Shown here one piece after another: positions 34,815 through 43,572 of a stretch of 52,554 nucleotides of DNA. A program made the position numbers and the translations under genes. The DNA is from Streptomyces fildesensis (GTDB taxonomy: Bacteria; Actinomycetota; Actinomycetes; Streptomycetales; Streptomycetaceae). Location of the stretch: positions 1 to 52,554 of the forward strand of contig NZ_JAAIKO010000051.1 in assembly GCF_016107395.1 (NCBI RefSeq). Reading direction: 5' to 3'. The notes beneath the pieces are model-generated. The model was not told the origin of the DNA and made no database searches. It saw only the letters and a program-made list of their open reading frames with translations. Position 1 is the first letter of the stretch. Every line of letters starts with the position of its first letter.

Positions 34815-35022
34815 ACACCGCATCGGCACCATGACCACGCGCGGCGCGGCGCACACGTCAGCAGTGCTGGTGCGGAGCGAAGCGGCGTGAACCGCACACT
34901 GACCGACCTGGACGCGATCCAGATGAACGACAGCTCCAGCGTGACGCCAGCGGTGAACCACTTCCTGGCGAGGCCCAGACCATTCTCGCCCGCGACAACT
35001 CACTAGCTAGGCAAGTAGGTGC

Positions 35023-35244
35023 ATGTTCAGCGATAGTGCACGCGTGAGTGATCGCTTCAGCTTGCTGACCTCGACTGTGGCGGTCCTGGTTAGCGTCATG
35101 CTGCTAACTGCTGCAATCCAGGCGACTCTCTCCGGAGGGTCCGCCTGGTGGATAGCTTGGGCCCTCATTTTGCAGATCACTACGATCTCGCAACTGACGC
35201 GTGCGAGTCTGCGGCGCCGTGGGACGCGCCGCCAGGACGGCTGA
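35023..35244 (+). CDS. Small membrane protein, 73 aa
   Basis: ATG 35023 with a weak AAGTAGG upstream. Two hydrophobic helices (LLTSTVAVLVSVMLLTAAI and SAWWIAWALILQITTI) and a basic C-terminus (RRRGTRRQDG). No family recognised. The gap 34815-35022 shows no gene. Confidence 0.55.
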   Translation: MFSDSARVSDRFSLLTSTVAVLVSVMLLTAAIQATLSGGSAWWIAWALILQITTISQLTRASLRRRGTRRQDG

Positions 35245-35445
35245 TGTCATTCCAGGTCAGAGTGTGTTTGGTCATCGATGAAGGTGAGAGTGGCCGTCCG
35301 CTTCAGAGGTAGCCGGCTGTACCCACTGGTGCGGCGGCAACCGTGGAGCGCCGGCAGGTGTCCGGGCGACGACCAGCGGCCACAGCATGCGCCACCGCAA
35401 CGACCTGCCACGATTTCCAGCAACTGCGACCGTGTCCGCCCGCGG

Positions 35446-35715
35446 CTAGCCATCCGCCTTCGTGCTGCTGCCGCCAACGCCGTTGGCCTGGCCGGACCTT
35501 GAGCCGACCGGGGGCAGTGGCGGCGGCGGGCCCGATTTGCTGGTCTCTCGACGGCGGTCCCGCCACTCGAGACCTTCGAACATCAGGAGTCCCAAGATGA
35601 ACGTACCGACTCCCCCGATCACCAGACCTCGCGCGTGAACGCCGCTCTCCCATACGTTCAGGGCGTCGATCCATACGGCCATGAGCAGAGCCCTGCCAAC
35701 ATTGACCAGGCGCAA
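35446..35715 (-). CDS. Small membrane protein, 89 aa
   Basis: One clear hydrophobic helix (GLVIGGVGTFILGLLMF, residues about 30-46) and a weaker N-terminal one, followed by a basic and Pro-rich tail (EWRDRRRETSKSG). The start is a TTG at 35715 behind GGGGGTGG. Moderate support only. Confidence 0.45.
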   Translation of the reverse strand: MRLVNVGRALLMAVWIDALNVWESGVHARGLVIGGVGTFILGLLMFEGLEWRDRRRETSKSGPPPPLPPVGSRSGQANGVGGSSTKADG

Positions 35716-36240
35716 CTCGCCACCCCCTCACATACTCCAGATCGCGTCCCGGCGGGTGAACCCCGCCAAGGTCTTCCCAACGCCGGGCCCTCACGCGCCA
35801 GAGGGCGAACAGGAGACCGCCAGGATGTCCTACTCCGAACTGTAGGCGCTCCCGGAACGCCGCCGACTGTGAGACGAGGCTTGCGCCTCGCTTCCGTGCG
35901 CCCTGGCCTTGGCCCGCCAGCGCGGAGGACGATGAGGACATGGGCGAGCACGAGCAGCATCACGGACATGTCCCCGAACCGGCGCGGGCGACACTGACCG
36001 TGGCCGGCACCCGCGAGATGACGGCCGGGCTGCGCGAGGCGATGGACGACGTCCGACGCTCCGTGGCGGTGCTCGCCACCCGGGTTCGCGCCGCGCACGC
36101 CGCCCGCATCTGGCTTCCCCACGGGCACAGCAGCTGGGAATCCTACTGCGGCGCGGAGTTCAGCATCAGCCGCGCCCAGGCGTACCGGCTGCTCGACGTC
36201 GCCACGCCCTGACCGCGATCCACGACGCCGTCACCGCTGG

Positions 36241-37216
36241 CTTTGTTCACGATTTCCGGCAGCGATTGTTCAGGGCTTCGGAAGGCACCCGGTTCGGGTC
36301 GAAGTCGATGTTCACGAGAATCGACAGCACCGTCTGTCTTTGGTGCAGCGGGCAGGCGAGGCGACGAGGTGGGGTCCCTTTAGGGTGGCCTGACGGGGGC
36401 CGGTTGTTCGATGCCGACCCGGCGAGGAGGGCGTCAGCGTGTCGGAATCGGAGCAGGGGCTGGCTGAGGTTCAGCGCGCGCACTGGCAGCAGATCTATGG
36501 CGAGCATCCCGGCATGTACGGCGAGGAGCCGTCCGAGCCGGCGGTCCGTGCCGCTGCGGTCTTCCGGGCCGCCGGTGCCCGCCAGGTACTGGAGCTGGGT
36601 GCCGGCCATGGCCGTGACGCGCTGTACTTCGCCCGCGAGGGTTTCTCCGTGATGGCCACCGACTTCAGTCCGGTGGGTCTGGATCAGCTGTGTGAGGCCG
36701 CCGCAGCCCAGGGCGTGGCCGGGCGGGCCACCACGGCGGTTCACGACGTCCGCCAGCCTCTGCCGCTCGCGGACGCCTCGGTGGATGCCGTGTTCGCGCA
36801 CATGCTGCTCTGCATGGCGCTGTCCACCCAGGAGATCCACGCCCTGGTCGCCGAGGTGCGGCGGGTGCTGCGGCCGGGCGGAGCCTTCGTCTACACCGTC
36901 CGTCACACCGGGGATGCCCACTACCAGGCCGGTACCGGGCACGGAGACGACATTTGGGAGCACGGCGGCTTCGCCGTCCACTTCTTCCCCCGCGACCTGG
37001 TGGACGACCTCGCCAAGAGCTGGACTCTGGATGAGGTCGCCGCGTTCGAGGAAGGCGGCCTCCCCCGGAGGCTGTGGCGCGTCACCCAGACCGTCCCCCG
37101 GTGAGTACCGCCTGAACTCTCGGTGCTGTCCCATCTCGTGAACATTCCCGGCTCGCCAGAGCCCCTGAGCTCAGTCCGTCCTGGTGTCAAAACGCTGCCC
37201 GTTCTCGTGGACAAAG
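36241..37216. mobile_element. Methyltransferase-carrying element with TGTTCACGA end repeats
   Basis: The left end GGCTTTGTTCACGA (from about 36239) is matched by the reverse complement of the right end, GGCTTTGTCCACGA (to about 37218). An inner pair of ATGTTCACGAGA repeats lies at 36309 and, inverted, at about 37132-37144. The element interrupts a plasmid gene. No direct target duplication is evident: the flanks GGCTT and AAGCC are complementary, not repeated, so they may belong to the ends. Confidence 0.65.
36439..37104 (+). CDS. SAM-dependent class I methyltransferase, 221 aa
   Basis: Motif I VLELGAGHGRDALYFAREGF (residues about 50-70) with Gly-rich SAM loop, motif II acidic end VMATDFSP, motif post-II VHDVRQPLPLADASVDAVFA and LRPGGAFVYTVRHTGD. 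The fold is Methyltransf_11/25-like; resemblance to tellurite/thiopurine-type enzymes is loose and the substrate is unknown. It begins with GTG 36439 and is the only gene of the element. Confidence 0.87.
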   Translation: MSESEQGLAEVQRAHWQQIYGEHPGMYGEEPSEPAVRAAAVFRAAGARQVLELGAGHGRDALYFAREGFSVMATDFSPVGLDQLCEAAAAQGVAGRATTAVHDVRQPLPLADASVDAVFAHMLLCMALSTQEIHALVAEVRRVLRPGGAFVYTVRHTGDAHYQAGTGHGDDIWEHGGFAVHFFPRDLVDDLAKSWTLDEVAAFEEGGLPRRLWRVTQTVPR

Positions 37217-37710
37217 CCACACCGCCGACCCCAGAACGTCCCGCACGCGAGACAGCGAACCGGCCGCCGCGGCCGCGCTCGACTACGACCTGTCCCAACG
37301 CGCCCTGATCGCCATCTCCGGCAGTACCGGCGACGTCGCGGAGCTTGAAATCACCCGCCGCCTCGCTACGCTCGCCCGCACCGGCCTTCAGGTGCTCGAT
37401 GAGCCCACCGTGCGCGCCGTGGTCCACCAGTCCGTCCGCAACATCCGCACCGCCCCCGCCGCCCGCCGGTCCGCCGGCGGATCCCGCACTCACCGAGCTG
37501 CGCCTCGTCGTCGACGACCTCGCCGCCACCACCCACCAGCTCGGGGAGCTGATGCTCGAAGTCGCCCCGGCGTACCTCTCCGACACCGTCGCGGCCGACG
37601 TCCTCACCCCGCTGTGCGAGCAGATCGGCGAGACCCTCGACAACGGCCTCGCCGCCCGCCGTTACGCGATGTCCGGTGACCGCCGCGCCCTGTACGGCAC
37701 CGTCCTGTAG

Positions 37711-38217
37711 ACCGCTCACCCCGGCGGTCCTGTGTGGCACACAGCCCGTTTCCCCAGGTTGGCGAGGCGCGCTGTGAGGGTGCGAGGTGTGAGGCGATGG
37801 CCTTCGGCACCGGGGTGCCGCTGCTCCTGGCTGTGCTGCTCGCGGTGGTGTGGAGCGGGCTGCTGCTCGATGGGTAGCGGGGGTGGTGGCGGTGGTTGGC
37901 GGGTTACTGCTCGTGGTCCTGGTGGTGGTTGTCGGGTTGCAGCACGGTGGTGTCGTGGGTGCAGCGCAGCATTTGCCTGGGTCAGGCGGCACACGGGTGC
38001 TGCACGGGTAGCAGGCCGGCCCCGGCCGTTGCAGCACGGCCAGCCCCTGCACGCTGCTCGGGCCGTGCTGCTTCTGGCCGGTGCCTGCTGCTCCGGGGCC
38101 AGGGGGCAGTACCTCGGACCCGTTTCGGCGGCTGCGGAACATAGCGGAGCTGTGATGTTACGCAGGAGATCCATGCGCAGCTGGCGCATACATTGCCCTC
38201 GGTCCGAGAGGCCGCTG
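37711..38217. other. No gene seen
   Basis: Long frames exist on both strands but are of shadow type (Gly/Trp/Arg-rich). Several GCAGCACGG-like and GGTGGTG-like simple repeats occur between 37870 and 38070. No RNA gene recognised. Confidence 0.35.
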
Positions 38218-38353
38218 ATTGTTCTGCTCCTCCAGAACAAACCGGTTCACCTGGTGCTACCGCTCGGCCGCGTCTCGTGGCCGGGCAGCGTGGTGGAGCG
38301 CCTCGCGTTTGTTCTGCTCCTCCAGAACAAACCGGTTTACCTAGTGCTACCGG
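38218..38353. repeat. Two 46-bp direct repeats with an internal hairpin, 90 bp apart
   Basis: Copies at 38218-38263 and 38308-38353 each contain TTGTTCTG-CTCCTC-CAGAACAA followed by ACCGGTTYACCTRGTGCTAC. The dyad has 8-10 bp arms. The repeats lie just beyond the terminator of the winged-helix operon. Paired identical operators of this kind occur in plasmid copy-control or partition regions; the role here is open. Confidence 0.75.
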
Positions 38354-38376
38354 CTCAGGTGCGGGCGGGCACGAAG

Positions 38377-38405
38377 AAGGCGCCGCACGGAGAGTGCGGC
38401 GCCTT
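38377..38405 (-). terminator. 12-bp perfect stem, terminator of the winged-helix genes
   Basis: AAGGCGCCGCAC (38377-38388), loop GGAGA, GTGCGGCGCCTT (38394-38405). It lies 59 bp past the stop of the 38464-38883 gene on the minus strand. Confidence 0.75.
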
Positions 38406-38463
38406 GGGGTCTTCGCGGGGCCAGGAGCCCGCTGGGCGGCCTACGAGGGCCGCGGTAGGGTGC

Positions 38464-38883
38464 TCAGCCGGTGGGGGCGAGGTTGGCCATCTGGGCGGCG
38501 AAGCGGGCCCGTCGCTGTTCGGTGAAGCGGCCGGGTTCGGCGGCCTTGATCTCCGGGACCTTCATGACGGGGGAGGAGACCGCGCCGCCGGTCAGCAGCG
38601 GGTGGAGCTGGTAGAGGCCATCCTCGAGGCTCCAGGCGAGTCCGCACTCGCGGAGTTCCTTGAAGCCGCGGTTCACGGTCGGCTTGCTCGCGCCTAGCTC
38701 GGTGCACATCTCGTTCTGGCTGATCGAAGCGGTGCCGGTATCCGGGTCGCTGAGGTACAGCAGCTGGTCCAGGACGCGGCGGCCGGCGGTGGAGACGTCG
38801 ACCAGGGCCAGGAGGCGCAGGACGTCACGGGGGATCGTGACGGGGGCCTCCGTGGGAGGGCTGGGTACGTAAGAGCTGCTCAC
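38464..38883 (-). CDS. Winged-helix DNA-binding protein, 139 aa
   Basis: Starts MSSSYVPSPPTEAPVTIPRD. The helix-turn-helix is ASISQNEMCTELGASKPTVN followed by RGFKELRECGLAWSLEDGLY as recognition helix and wing, similar to the winged-helix domains of plasmid replication initiators and MarR-like regulators. A basic C-terminus (TEQRRARFAAQMANL) may bind DNA. It lies 58 bp after the related gene at 38942, in the same direction, so the two probably form an operon read toward the terminator at 38377. Confidence 0.75.
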   Translation of the reverse strand: MSSSYVPSPPTEAPVTIPRDVLRLLALVDVSTAGRRVLDQLLYLSDPDTGTASISQNEMCTELGASKPTVNRGFKELRECGLAWSLEDGLYQLHPLLTGGAVSSPVMKVPEIKAAEPGRFTEQRRARFAAQMANLAPTG

Positions 38884-38941
38884 GGAGCCTCACCACTTCC
38901 GATCAGGTCGGGACGCTGTACCGAGGATATGCCGGGCGAGG

Positions 38942-39562
38942 TCATGCGCTCGCCTTGCGTACGGGACGCCGCTGCCGCAGGGTGACGACCTTCTCCTTGC
39001 GGCGGGCGGACTCGGCGGCCTTCTTCTCGGCCTCGCGCAGCTGACGCCACTCGGTGGGGTAGTCGGCGTGCGGGATGACGCAGGCCGGGCCCTTGGCCCC
39101 GTTCCAGAGCGCCTGCCACTTCTCCTGCTCGCCGGAGGTGCCGGCCACCGTCAGCCACGGGTTCAGCTGGAGGATGCCGCGCTTGGCGGTGCGCTGCCAG
39201 CCGATGTGCGTGAAGAACTGGCTGGCCTCGTTCACGGAGGCCGCCGACAGGTTGCACCGGGCCTGGAGGTCGCGCTGGTTGGTCTTCACGAAGCCGCGGG
39301 CGGCTTCCCGGAGCTGGTCGTCGGCGCGGTTCGCGTTCTGCAGCGCCACCTGCTTGCACCAGACCTGGAACCAGGAGCCGGGCATCTTGAGGCTGCCGAG
39401 TACGTCCATCAGCAGCCGGGCATCCAGCACGTAGCCGCTGCACCCCGCGCTCGCGGCGAACTCGCGGCCCTGGATCTTCTCCACGCCCAGGATCAAGCCG
39501 CCCTTGCCGTCCGACCGCGCAACCACGCGCTCGCCGGGGCGGACTGCGATGTGCCGCTTTGG
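38942..39562 (-). CDS. Winged-helix plasmid protein, 5' end cut by the transposon
   Basis: A possible internal start is GTG 39526 (194 aa), but the same frame is clearly coding further upstream (HIAVRPGERVVARSDGKGG) up to the transposon end at 39563, so the original N-terminus is lost. The central part, DLQARCNLSAASVNEASQFF then THIGWQRTAKRGILQLNPWL, is a winged helix parallel to that of the next gene. The C-terminus is Lys/Arg-rich (EKKAAESARRKEKVV). A replication or copy-control role is possible. Confidence 0.72.
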   Translation of the reverse strand, partial: PKRHIAVRPGERVVARSDGKGGLILGVEKIQGREFAASAGCSGYVLDARLLMDVLGSLKMPGSWFQVWCKQVALQNANRADDQLREAARGFVKTNQRDLQARCNLSAASVNEASQFFTHIGWQRTAKRGILQLNPWLTVAGTSGEQEKWQALWNGAKGPACVIPHADYPTEWRQLREAEKKAAESARRKEKVVTLRQRRPVRKASA

Positions 39563-39797
39563 TGTCAGTGGGGTGGTGTCAGTGACGGCACGTCAGATGC
39601 TGGTCTTTGTGCTGGTAGCGGTGGGTGTGGTGGTTTGGTTCGCTGACGCGGGGCGGTACATGCGGTGGGTTTTGGTGTCATGGGGTGGTACACCGTGCCC
39701 TGCTCCGCTGTCATGGGAACGGCACTTCTGATCGTCCGGGGGGTGTGCGGCCTGCACCGTGGTCGGTGTCGGTGTCCGCGGGCGGGAGGGTTGGTTG

Positions 39798-41087
39798 GTG
39801 GGGGAGCGGGGCGGGTGGGGTGAGGTGGCTGCCGGGTTAGGGGTGGCCAGGCCGGTGCTGGTGGCGCGGCTGCTGGAGCTGGACGCGGCCGGGGCGTTGA
39901 CGTCGGCGCATGTGCGTGCGGGGGCCCAGGTCGGCGGGGTGAACGTGCGGACGGTATGGCGGTGGCTGGAGGCGGCGCGGACCGAGGGCCGTGTGGAGCG
40001 CAGGCCGCGGCCGCGCCTTGAGTTGTCCGATCGGGACTGGGAGGTGTTGGCGCAGGCGGGCGGGAACGTGGCGGTACTGCACCGGCATCTCAAGGGCGCT
40101 GCGGACGGGTGTGAGGTGCCGTCGCTTGCCTCGCTGTACCGGGTGGTGCGCCGGGACGTGGAGGCCGGCCGGGTGTTGCCGGACCGGGCGTTGGTGAGGC
40201 GTGCCCGGGAGGAAGGGGACATGCGGCAGGCGCTGGCCGACCTCGCCCTGGCGGCGAGCGGTGGGAGCGCCGCACCGGATGGTGCTGCGCGCCGTCGGCC
40301 GAGGCCCGCGTCGCCGCCGGCCGCGGGCCGGGCGTCGGGGGAGGGCGGTGTGGTGGCGGGGGTGGTGCTGCCGGCCGGGGCGCGGCTGGTGCGGACGCCG
40401 CCGGTGCGGGCGGTGGCTGAGGCGATCGGGCAGGCGATGGCGGCCGAGGGCGCCGTGTGCGTGTTCGGCGACCCGGGCCGGGGCAAGACCGCGGCCGTGC
40501 GGATGGCGCTCGCCGAGCCGCCCGCGGGCTGGAAGGCGACGTGGGTGCCGGTACCGGTGCGCCCGTCGGTGGCCGGCATGAGACGGGCGGTGTTCGAAGC
40601 GTTGGGACTGCCGGGCCGGTTCCCGCACACCTCGGCGCTGGCGGATGCCGCGGTCGCGGAGGCGTTGGGACAGGCGCGGGTGCTGGTGCTCGACGAGGCG
40701 CAGCGACTGCCGGGACCGTGCCTGGAGTATGTGCAGAGCCTGTGGGACCACCCCGGCACACGGATCACCCTGGTGCTGTGCGGGGCGGGCAGTGAGCGGG
40801 CGCTGGCCCGACTGCCACAGTTGGCGTCCCGGGTCGGCGCATGGCAGGAGGTTCCGCGTCTGACCGGAGCGCAGGCGGCGACCGCGGTGACCGGTTTCCA
40901 TCCGCTGTGGGGCACCGTGGCGGCCGCTGATCTGGCGTGGATCGACCGCTCATGCGCGCACGGCACGTTCCGCACGTGGGCCGCTTTGACCACGCATCTG
41001 CAGAACGCACTGCTCACCGTCGCCGATGCGGCCGTGGACCGGGCGTTGCTGCGGCGGCTGTTCCAGCGGATCGCGCCGCCACAGTGA
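39798..41087 (+). CDS. Fusion of transposase-type HTH region and TniB/TnsC-like ATPase, 429 aa
   Basis: Start GTG 39798 behind GGGAGGG. Residues about 15-115 resemble the DNA-binding N-terminus of the neighbouring transposase (ELDAAGALTSAHVRAGAQVG, then VRTVWRWLEAAR and the GGNVAVLHRHLKGAADGCEV segment). After a basic linker comes an AAA+ domain: Walker A GDPGRGKT at 224-231, Walker B VLVLDEAQRL near 296, sensor region LVLCGAGSE. So the DDE catalytic core has been replaced by an ATPase. TniB/TnsC-type ATPases choose targets and activate the transposase. Its stop overlaps the next GTG. Confidence 0.8.
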   Translation: MGERGGWGEVAAGLGVARPVLVARLLELDAAGALTSAHVRAGAQVGGVNVRTVWRWLEAARTEGRVERRPRPRLELSDRDWEVLAQAGGNVAVLHRHLKGAADGCEVPSLASLYRVVRRDVEAGRVLPDRALVRRAREEGDMRQALADLALAASGGSAAPDGAARRRPRPASPPAAGRASGEGGVVAGVVLPAGARLVRTPPVRAVAEAIGQAMAAEGAVCVFGDPGRGKTAAVRMALAEPPAGWKATWVPVPVRPSVAGMRRAVFEALGLPGRFPHTSALADAAVAEALGQARVLVLDEAQRLPGPCLEYVQSLWDHPGTRITLVLCGAGSERALARLPQLASRVGAWQEVPRLTGAQAATAVTGFHPLWGTVAAADLAWIDRSCAHGTFRTWAALTTHLQNALLTVADAAVDRALLRRLFQRIAPPQ

Positions 41088-42832
41088 GCGGACCGCTTCC
41101 ACCACCGGTGGCGGCCGACGTGGCCCGAACCGTATCGCACGGGGGAGCGGGCGCGGGGGAGACCGGTGACGCCGCCCGTGCGACCACCGGCGGTGGACTG
41201 CCGGCGGCGTCGAGGACAGCGCTGCGGGGCCCGGCGGTGCGGCGGCTGCTTGCTCTGCGTGCTTCGGGCGCACTGACGGCCGGCCACGTGCGCGTGGCTG
41301 CGGACGCGCTGGGGGTGAGCGAGCGCACCGTGTGGCGGTGGTTGGCCGCTGCCGGGCGCGACGAGGCCGCGGCCGTTGAGCCGGGCGCCCGTGCCCAGTC
41401 GGGGGAGAGGTTCACTATCACGCCCGAGGTTCGTGGGCTGCTGGCCCTGTGGAAGGGGAACGTGGCTGCGGTCCACCGCGAGCTCACCGCACGGGCCGCC
41501 CGGCAGTCCCCGCCCGGTTGCGTGCCGTCGCTGACGACACTGCACCGGGCGCTCCAGCGGGATTTGGATCCGGGGGAGCGGGCCGGGCTTGCGGGTGGCG
41601 AGCGGGCGGCGCGTAAGCACGATGTGTTCCTGTCCCGGCCGCGGGGCTGGCGCAACCAGGTGTGGGAGACCGACCACGTCCAGGCCCCGTTGCTGGTCGA
41701 TGTGGAGGGGACCGCGCGGCGGCCCTGGATCACGTGGTTCACCGACTGCGCGACGAACGCGATCACCGGGCTGGCGGTGAGCCCGGGGTATCCGTCGCGG
41801 GAATCGGTGCTGGCCGCCTTGCGCTCCGCGGTGCTGCGCGAGGACCCTTACGGTCCGTTCGGCGGGCGGCCGGAAAAGGTCCGCATGGACCGCGGCAAAG
41901 ACTTCCTGTCCGCCATGGTGATGACTGCCCTCGACCTCCTGGACGTGGGCGTGGAGGACCTGCCCGCCTACACCCCGCACCTCAAGGGCACCGTCGAGGG
42001 CCTCAACCGGGCAGTGGAAAGCATGTTCCTGGCCGGGCTGCCCGGCTACGCCCGCCAGCCCCGCCCCGGCAAACGCCCCTCCCGGCCCAGGGACGAGATT
42101 CTGCTGGGCTTCGAGGAGTTCACCGCCCGGCTGCTGGAGTGGGTGCAGTGGTGGAACACCTCCCACCGGCCGCCGCCGTTGGGCGGGAAGACCCCGTTGG
42201 AGGCGTGGCAGGCCGATCCCACTCCACTGCGGGACGTGCCGGCCACCGATGTGTGGACTTTCACCCTGGAGGACGCCGGCACCCGCACACTCACCACGCG
42301 CGGGATCCGCTTCCGCACACGCGACTATGTCGCCGCGTGGATGACCGGCAAGACCGGCATCCGGGTCCAGGTGCGCTACATGCCCCACCACGACCACCGC
42401 ATCGAGATCTTCGACCCCGTCACCGGCCGCTACCTCGGCCCCGCAGACCTGGCCGACCAGGCCACCGAGGAGCAGGTCAGCGCCGTACGCCGGGTGCGGG
42501 CCGCGCGCACCCGTCGTCTGAGGAAAGACCTCGAAGCATCCCAGCGCGAGCGCTACGCCGCCGCCACCGAACCCGGGCCGCCCCGGCGTCTGGGCACCCT
42601 CAGCGCCGCCGAGGCCAGTCGACAGCTCGCTCAGGCCACCGAGTCGGACCTGTCGCAGCTGGCGCTGCCTGATCTGATCCCGCCCGCTGCGCCGCCGCTC
42701 GACTGGCGGACCCCGCCATCTCTCGCCACCCGCGCCGCGCCGGGGCTGCCCGCGGCGACCACAACCGACCCCGATCCCGCCCCCGATGGTCCGCCCGCCC
42801 ATCCGCCCCATCGCACCGGAGACGCCCCGTGA
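41084..42832 (+). CDS. tniA: TniA/Mu-type DDE transposase, 582 aa
   Basis: DNA strand-transfer enzyme of the TnsB/TniA/MuA group. The N-terminus has a HTH (SGALTAGHVRVAADALGVSE, RTVWRWLAAAGRDEA). The RNase H-like core has all three acids: D197 in WETDHVQ, D269 in VRMDRGKDF and E305 in KGTVEGLNR, with 35 residues between D269 and E305. The C-terminal Mu-type beta-barrel (GIRFRTRDYVAAWMTGKTG, VRYMPHHDHRIEIFD) follows. Start GTG 41084 overlaps the preceding stop; its stop overlaps the next GTG. Confidence 0.92.
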   Translation: MSGPLPPPVAADVARTVSHGGAGAGETGDAARATTGGGLPAASRTALRGPAVRRLLALRASGALTAGHVRVAADALGVSERTVWRWLAAAGRDEAAAVEPGARAQSGERFTITPEVRGLLALWKGNVAAVHRELTARAARQSPPGCVPSLTTLHRALQRDLDPGERAGLAGGERAARKHDVFLSRPRGWRNQVWETDHVQAPLLVDVEGTARRPWITWFTDCATNAITGLAVSPGYPSRESVLAALRSAVLREDPYGPFGGRPEKVRMDRGKDFLSAMVMTALDLLDVGVEDLPAYTPHLKGTVEGLNRAVESMFLAGLPGYARQPRPGKRPSRPRDEILLGFEEFTARLLEWVQWWNTSHRPPPLGGKTPLEAWQADPTPLRDVPATDVWTFTLEDAGTRTLTTRGIRFRTRDYVAAWMTGKTGIRVQVRYMPHHDHRIEIFDPVTGRYLGPADLADQATEEQVSAVRRVRAARTRRLRKDLEASQRERYAAATEPGPPRRLGTLSAAEASRQLAQATESDLSQLALPDLIPPAAPPLDWRTPPSLATRAAPGLPAATTTDPDPAPDGPPAHPPHRTGDAP

Positions 42833-43572
42833 CCGCGGCCACCTACCAGTACGTCGACCTGCCCGACGCCTCCGTGGTCACCACCCGCGCCCTGCTCACT
42901 GCCCGGGAGAACATCACCGACACCGTCGCCGCGCGGGCCATGATGTGCATCCACGGCGGTGCCGGCTTCGGCAAGACCCTTGCCGTCAACACCTGCCTGC
43001 GCGAACTCGAACCCGGCGAGGACGTCCGCAAGATCACCTTCCGGGCCCGGCCCACGGCCCGCGCGGTGCGCTACGAACTGTTCACCGCGCTCGATCTGGC
43101 CGGTGAACCACCGCGCCACCCGAGCGAGTTCGACCGGCTGCTGAAGACCGCGCTGGCCGAACGCCCCCGCACGTTCCTGGTGGACGAGGCGCAGTGGCTC
43201 AACGGGGAGGCGTTCGAATATTTCCGCTACCTGTGGGACGAACCCGCAACCCAGCTCGCGATCATCTTCGTCGGTGGTGCGGGCTGCCACACCGTGCTGC
43301 GTCGCGAGCCGATGCTGTCCTCCCGCGTCTTCATCTGGCAGCACTTCACCCGCCTCACCCCCGCCGAGGTCCTTGAGGTGATTCCGCTGTTCCACCCGGT
43401 CTGGGCCGACGCCGACCCCGACGACATCGCCTTCGCCGACCAGCACGCCGCGCACGGCAACTTCCGCGCGTGGGCGCAACTGACCGCCCATGTCCGTACC
43501 GCCCTGGCCCGCACGGGACGCTCCGTGGTGGATCAGGAACTGCTGCGCTGGGCCTTCAGCCGCCTCGCATGA
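42829..43572 (+). CDS. tniB: TniB/TnsC-like AAA+ ATPase, 247 aa
   Basis: A stand-alone ATPase. Walker A is HGGAGFGKT (43-50), Walker B TFLVDEAQWL (about 113-121), and AIIFVGGAGCHTVLRREPML carries the sensor region. It resembles the ATPase half of the first gene, suggesting that the fusion arose by duplication of this gene. Two ATPases in one operon is unusual for Tn5053-like elements, which have one. GTG 42829 overlaps the transposase stop. Confidence 0.88.
   Translation: MTAATYQYVDLPDASVVTTRALLTARENITDTVAARAMMCIHGGAGFGKTLAVNTCLRELEPGEDVRKITFRARPTARAVRYELFTALDLAGEPPRHPSEFDRLLKTALAERPRTFLVDEAQWLNGEAFEYFRYLWDEPATQLAIIFVGGAGCHTVLRREPMLSSRVFIWQHFTRLTPAEVLEVIPLFHPVWADADPDDIAFADQHAAHGNFRAWAQLTAHVRTALARTGRSVVDQELLRWAFSRLA

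Larger units (their letters stand above)
35941..37710 (+). pseudogene. Plasmid hypothetical gene split by the methyltransferase element
   Basis: The 5' part (35941-36240) encodes MGEHEQHHGHVPEPARATLT, then REAMDDVRRSVAVLATRVRA and SSWESYCGAEFSISRAQAYR; after RLLDVA one base is missing, and the coding signal continues as LTAIHDAVTAG in the next frame before it stops at the element. The 3' part resumes after 37217 (ALDYDLSQRALIAISGSTGD, LEITRRLATLARTGLQVL) and changes frame once more in a C/G run near 37470, ending PALTELRLVVDDL ... DRRALYGTVL at 37710. The gene is a DNA-binding-like protein frequent on Streptomyces plasmids; it is clearly dead here. Confidence 0.7.

Noticed and set aside
38218..38353. 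CRISPR array
   Set aside because: Only two repeats, with a 44-bp gap that is not a typical spacer, and no cas gene anywhere in the window.
37732..38697. A 321-codon plus-strand frame
   Set aside because: Gly/Trp/Arg-rich, crosses a terminator hairpin and the 46-bp repeats, no ribosome binding site, no motif.
39593..42811. A 1072-codon open frame on the minus strand
   Set aside because: It is the antisense shadow of the transposase operon; composition is Arg/Pro/Ser-rich and no motif is seen, while the plus strand has Walker and DDE motifs.
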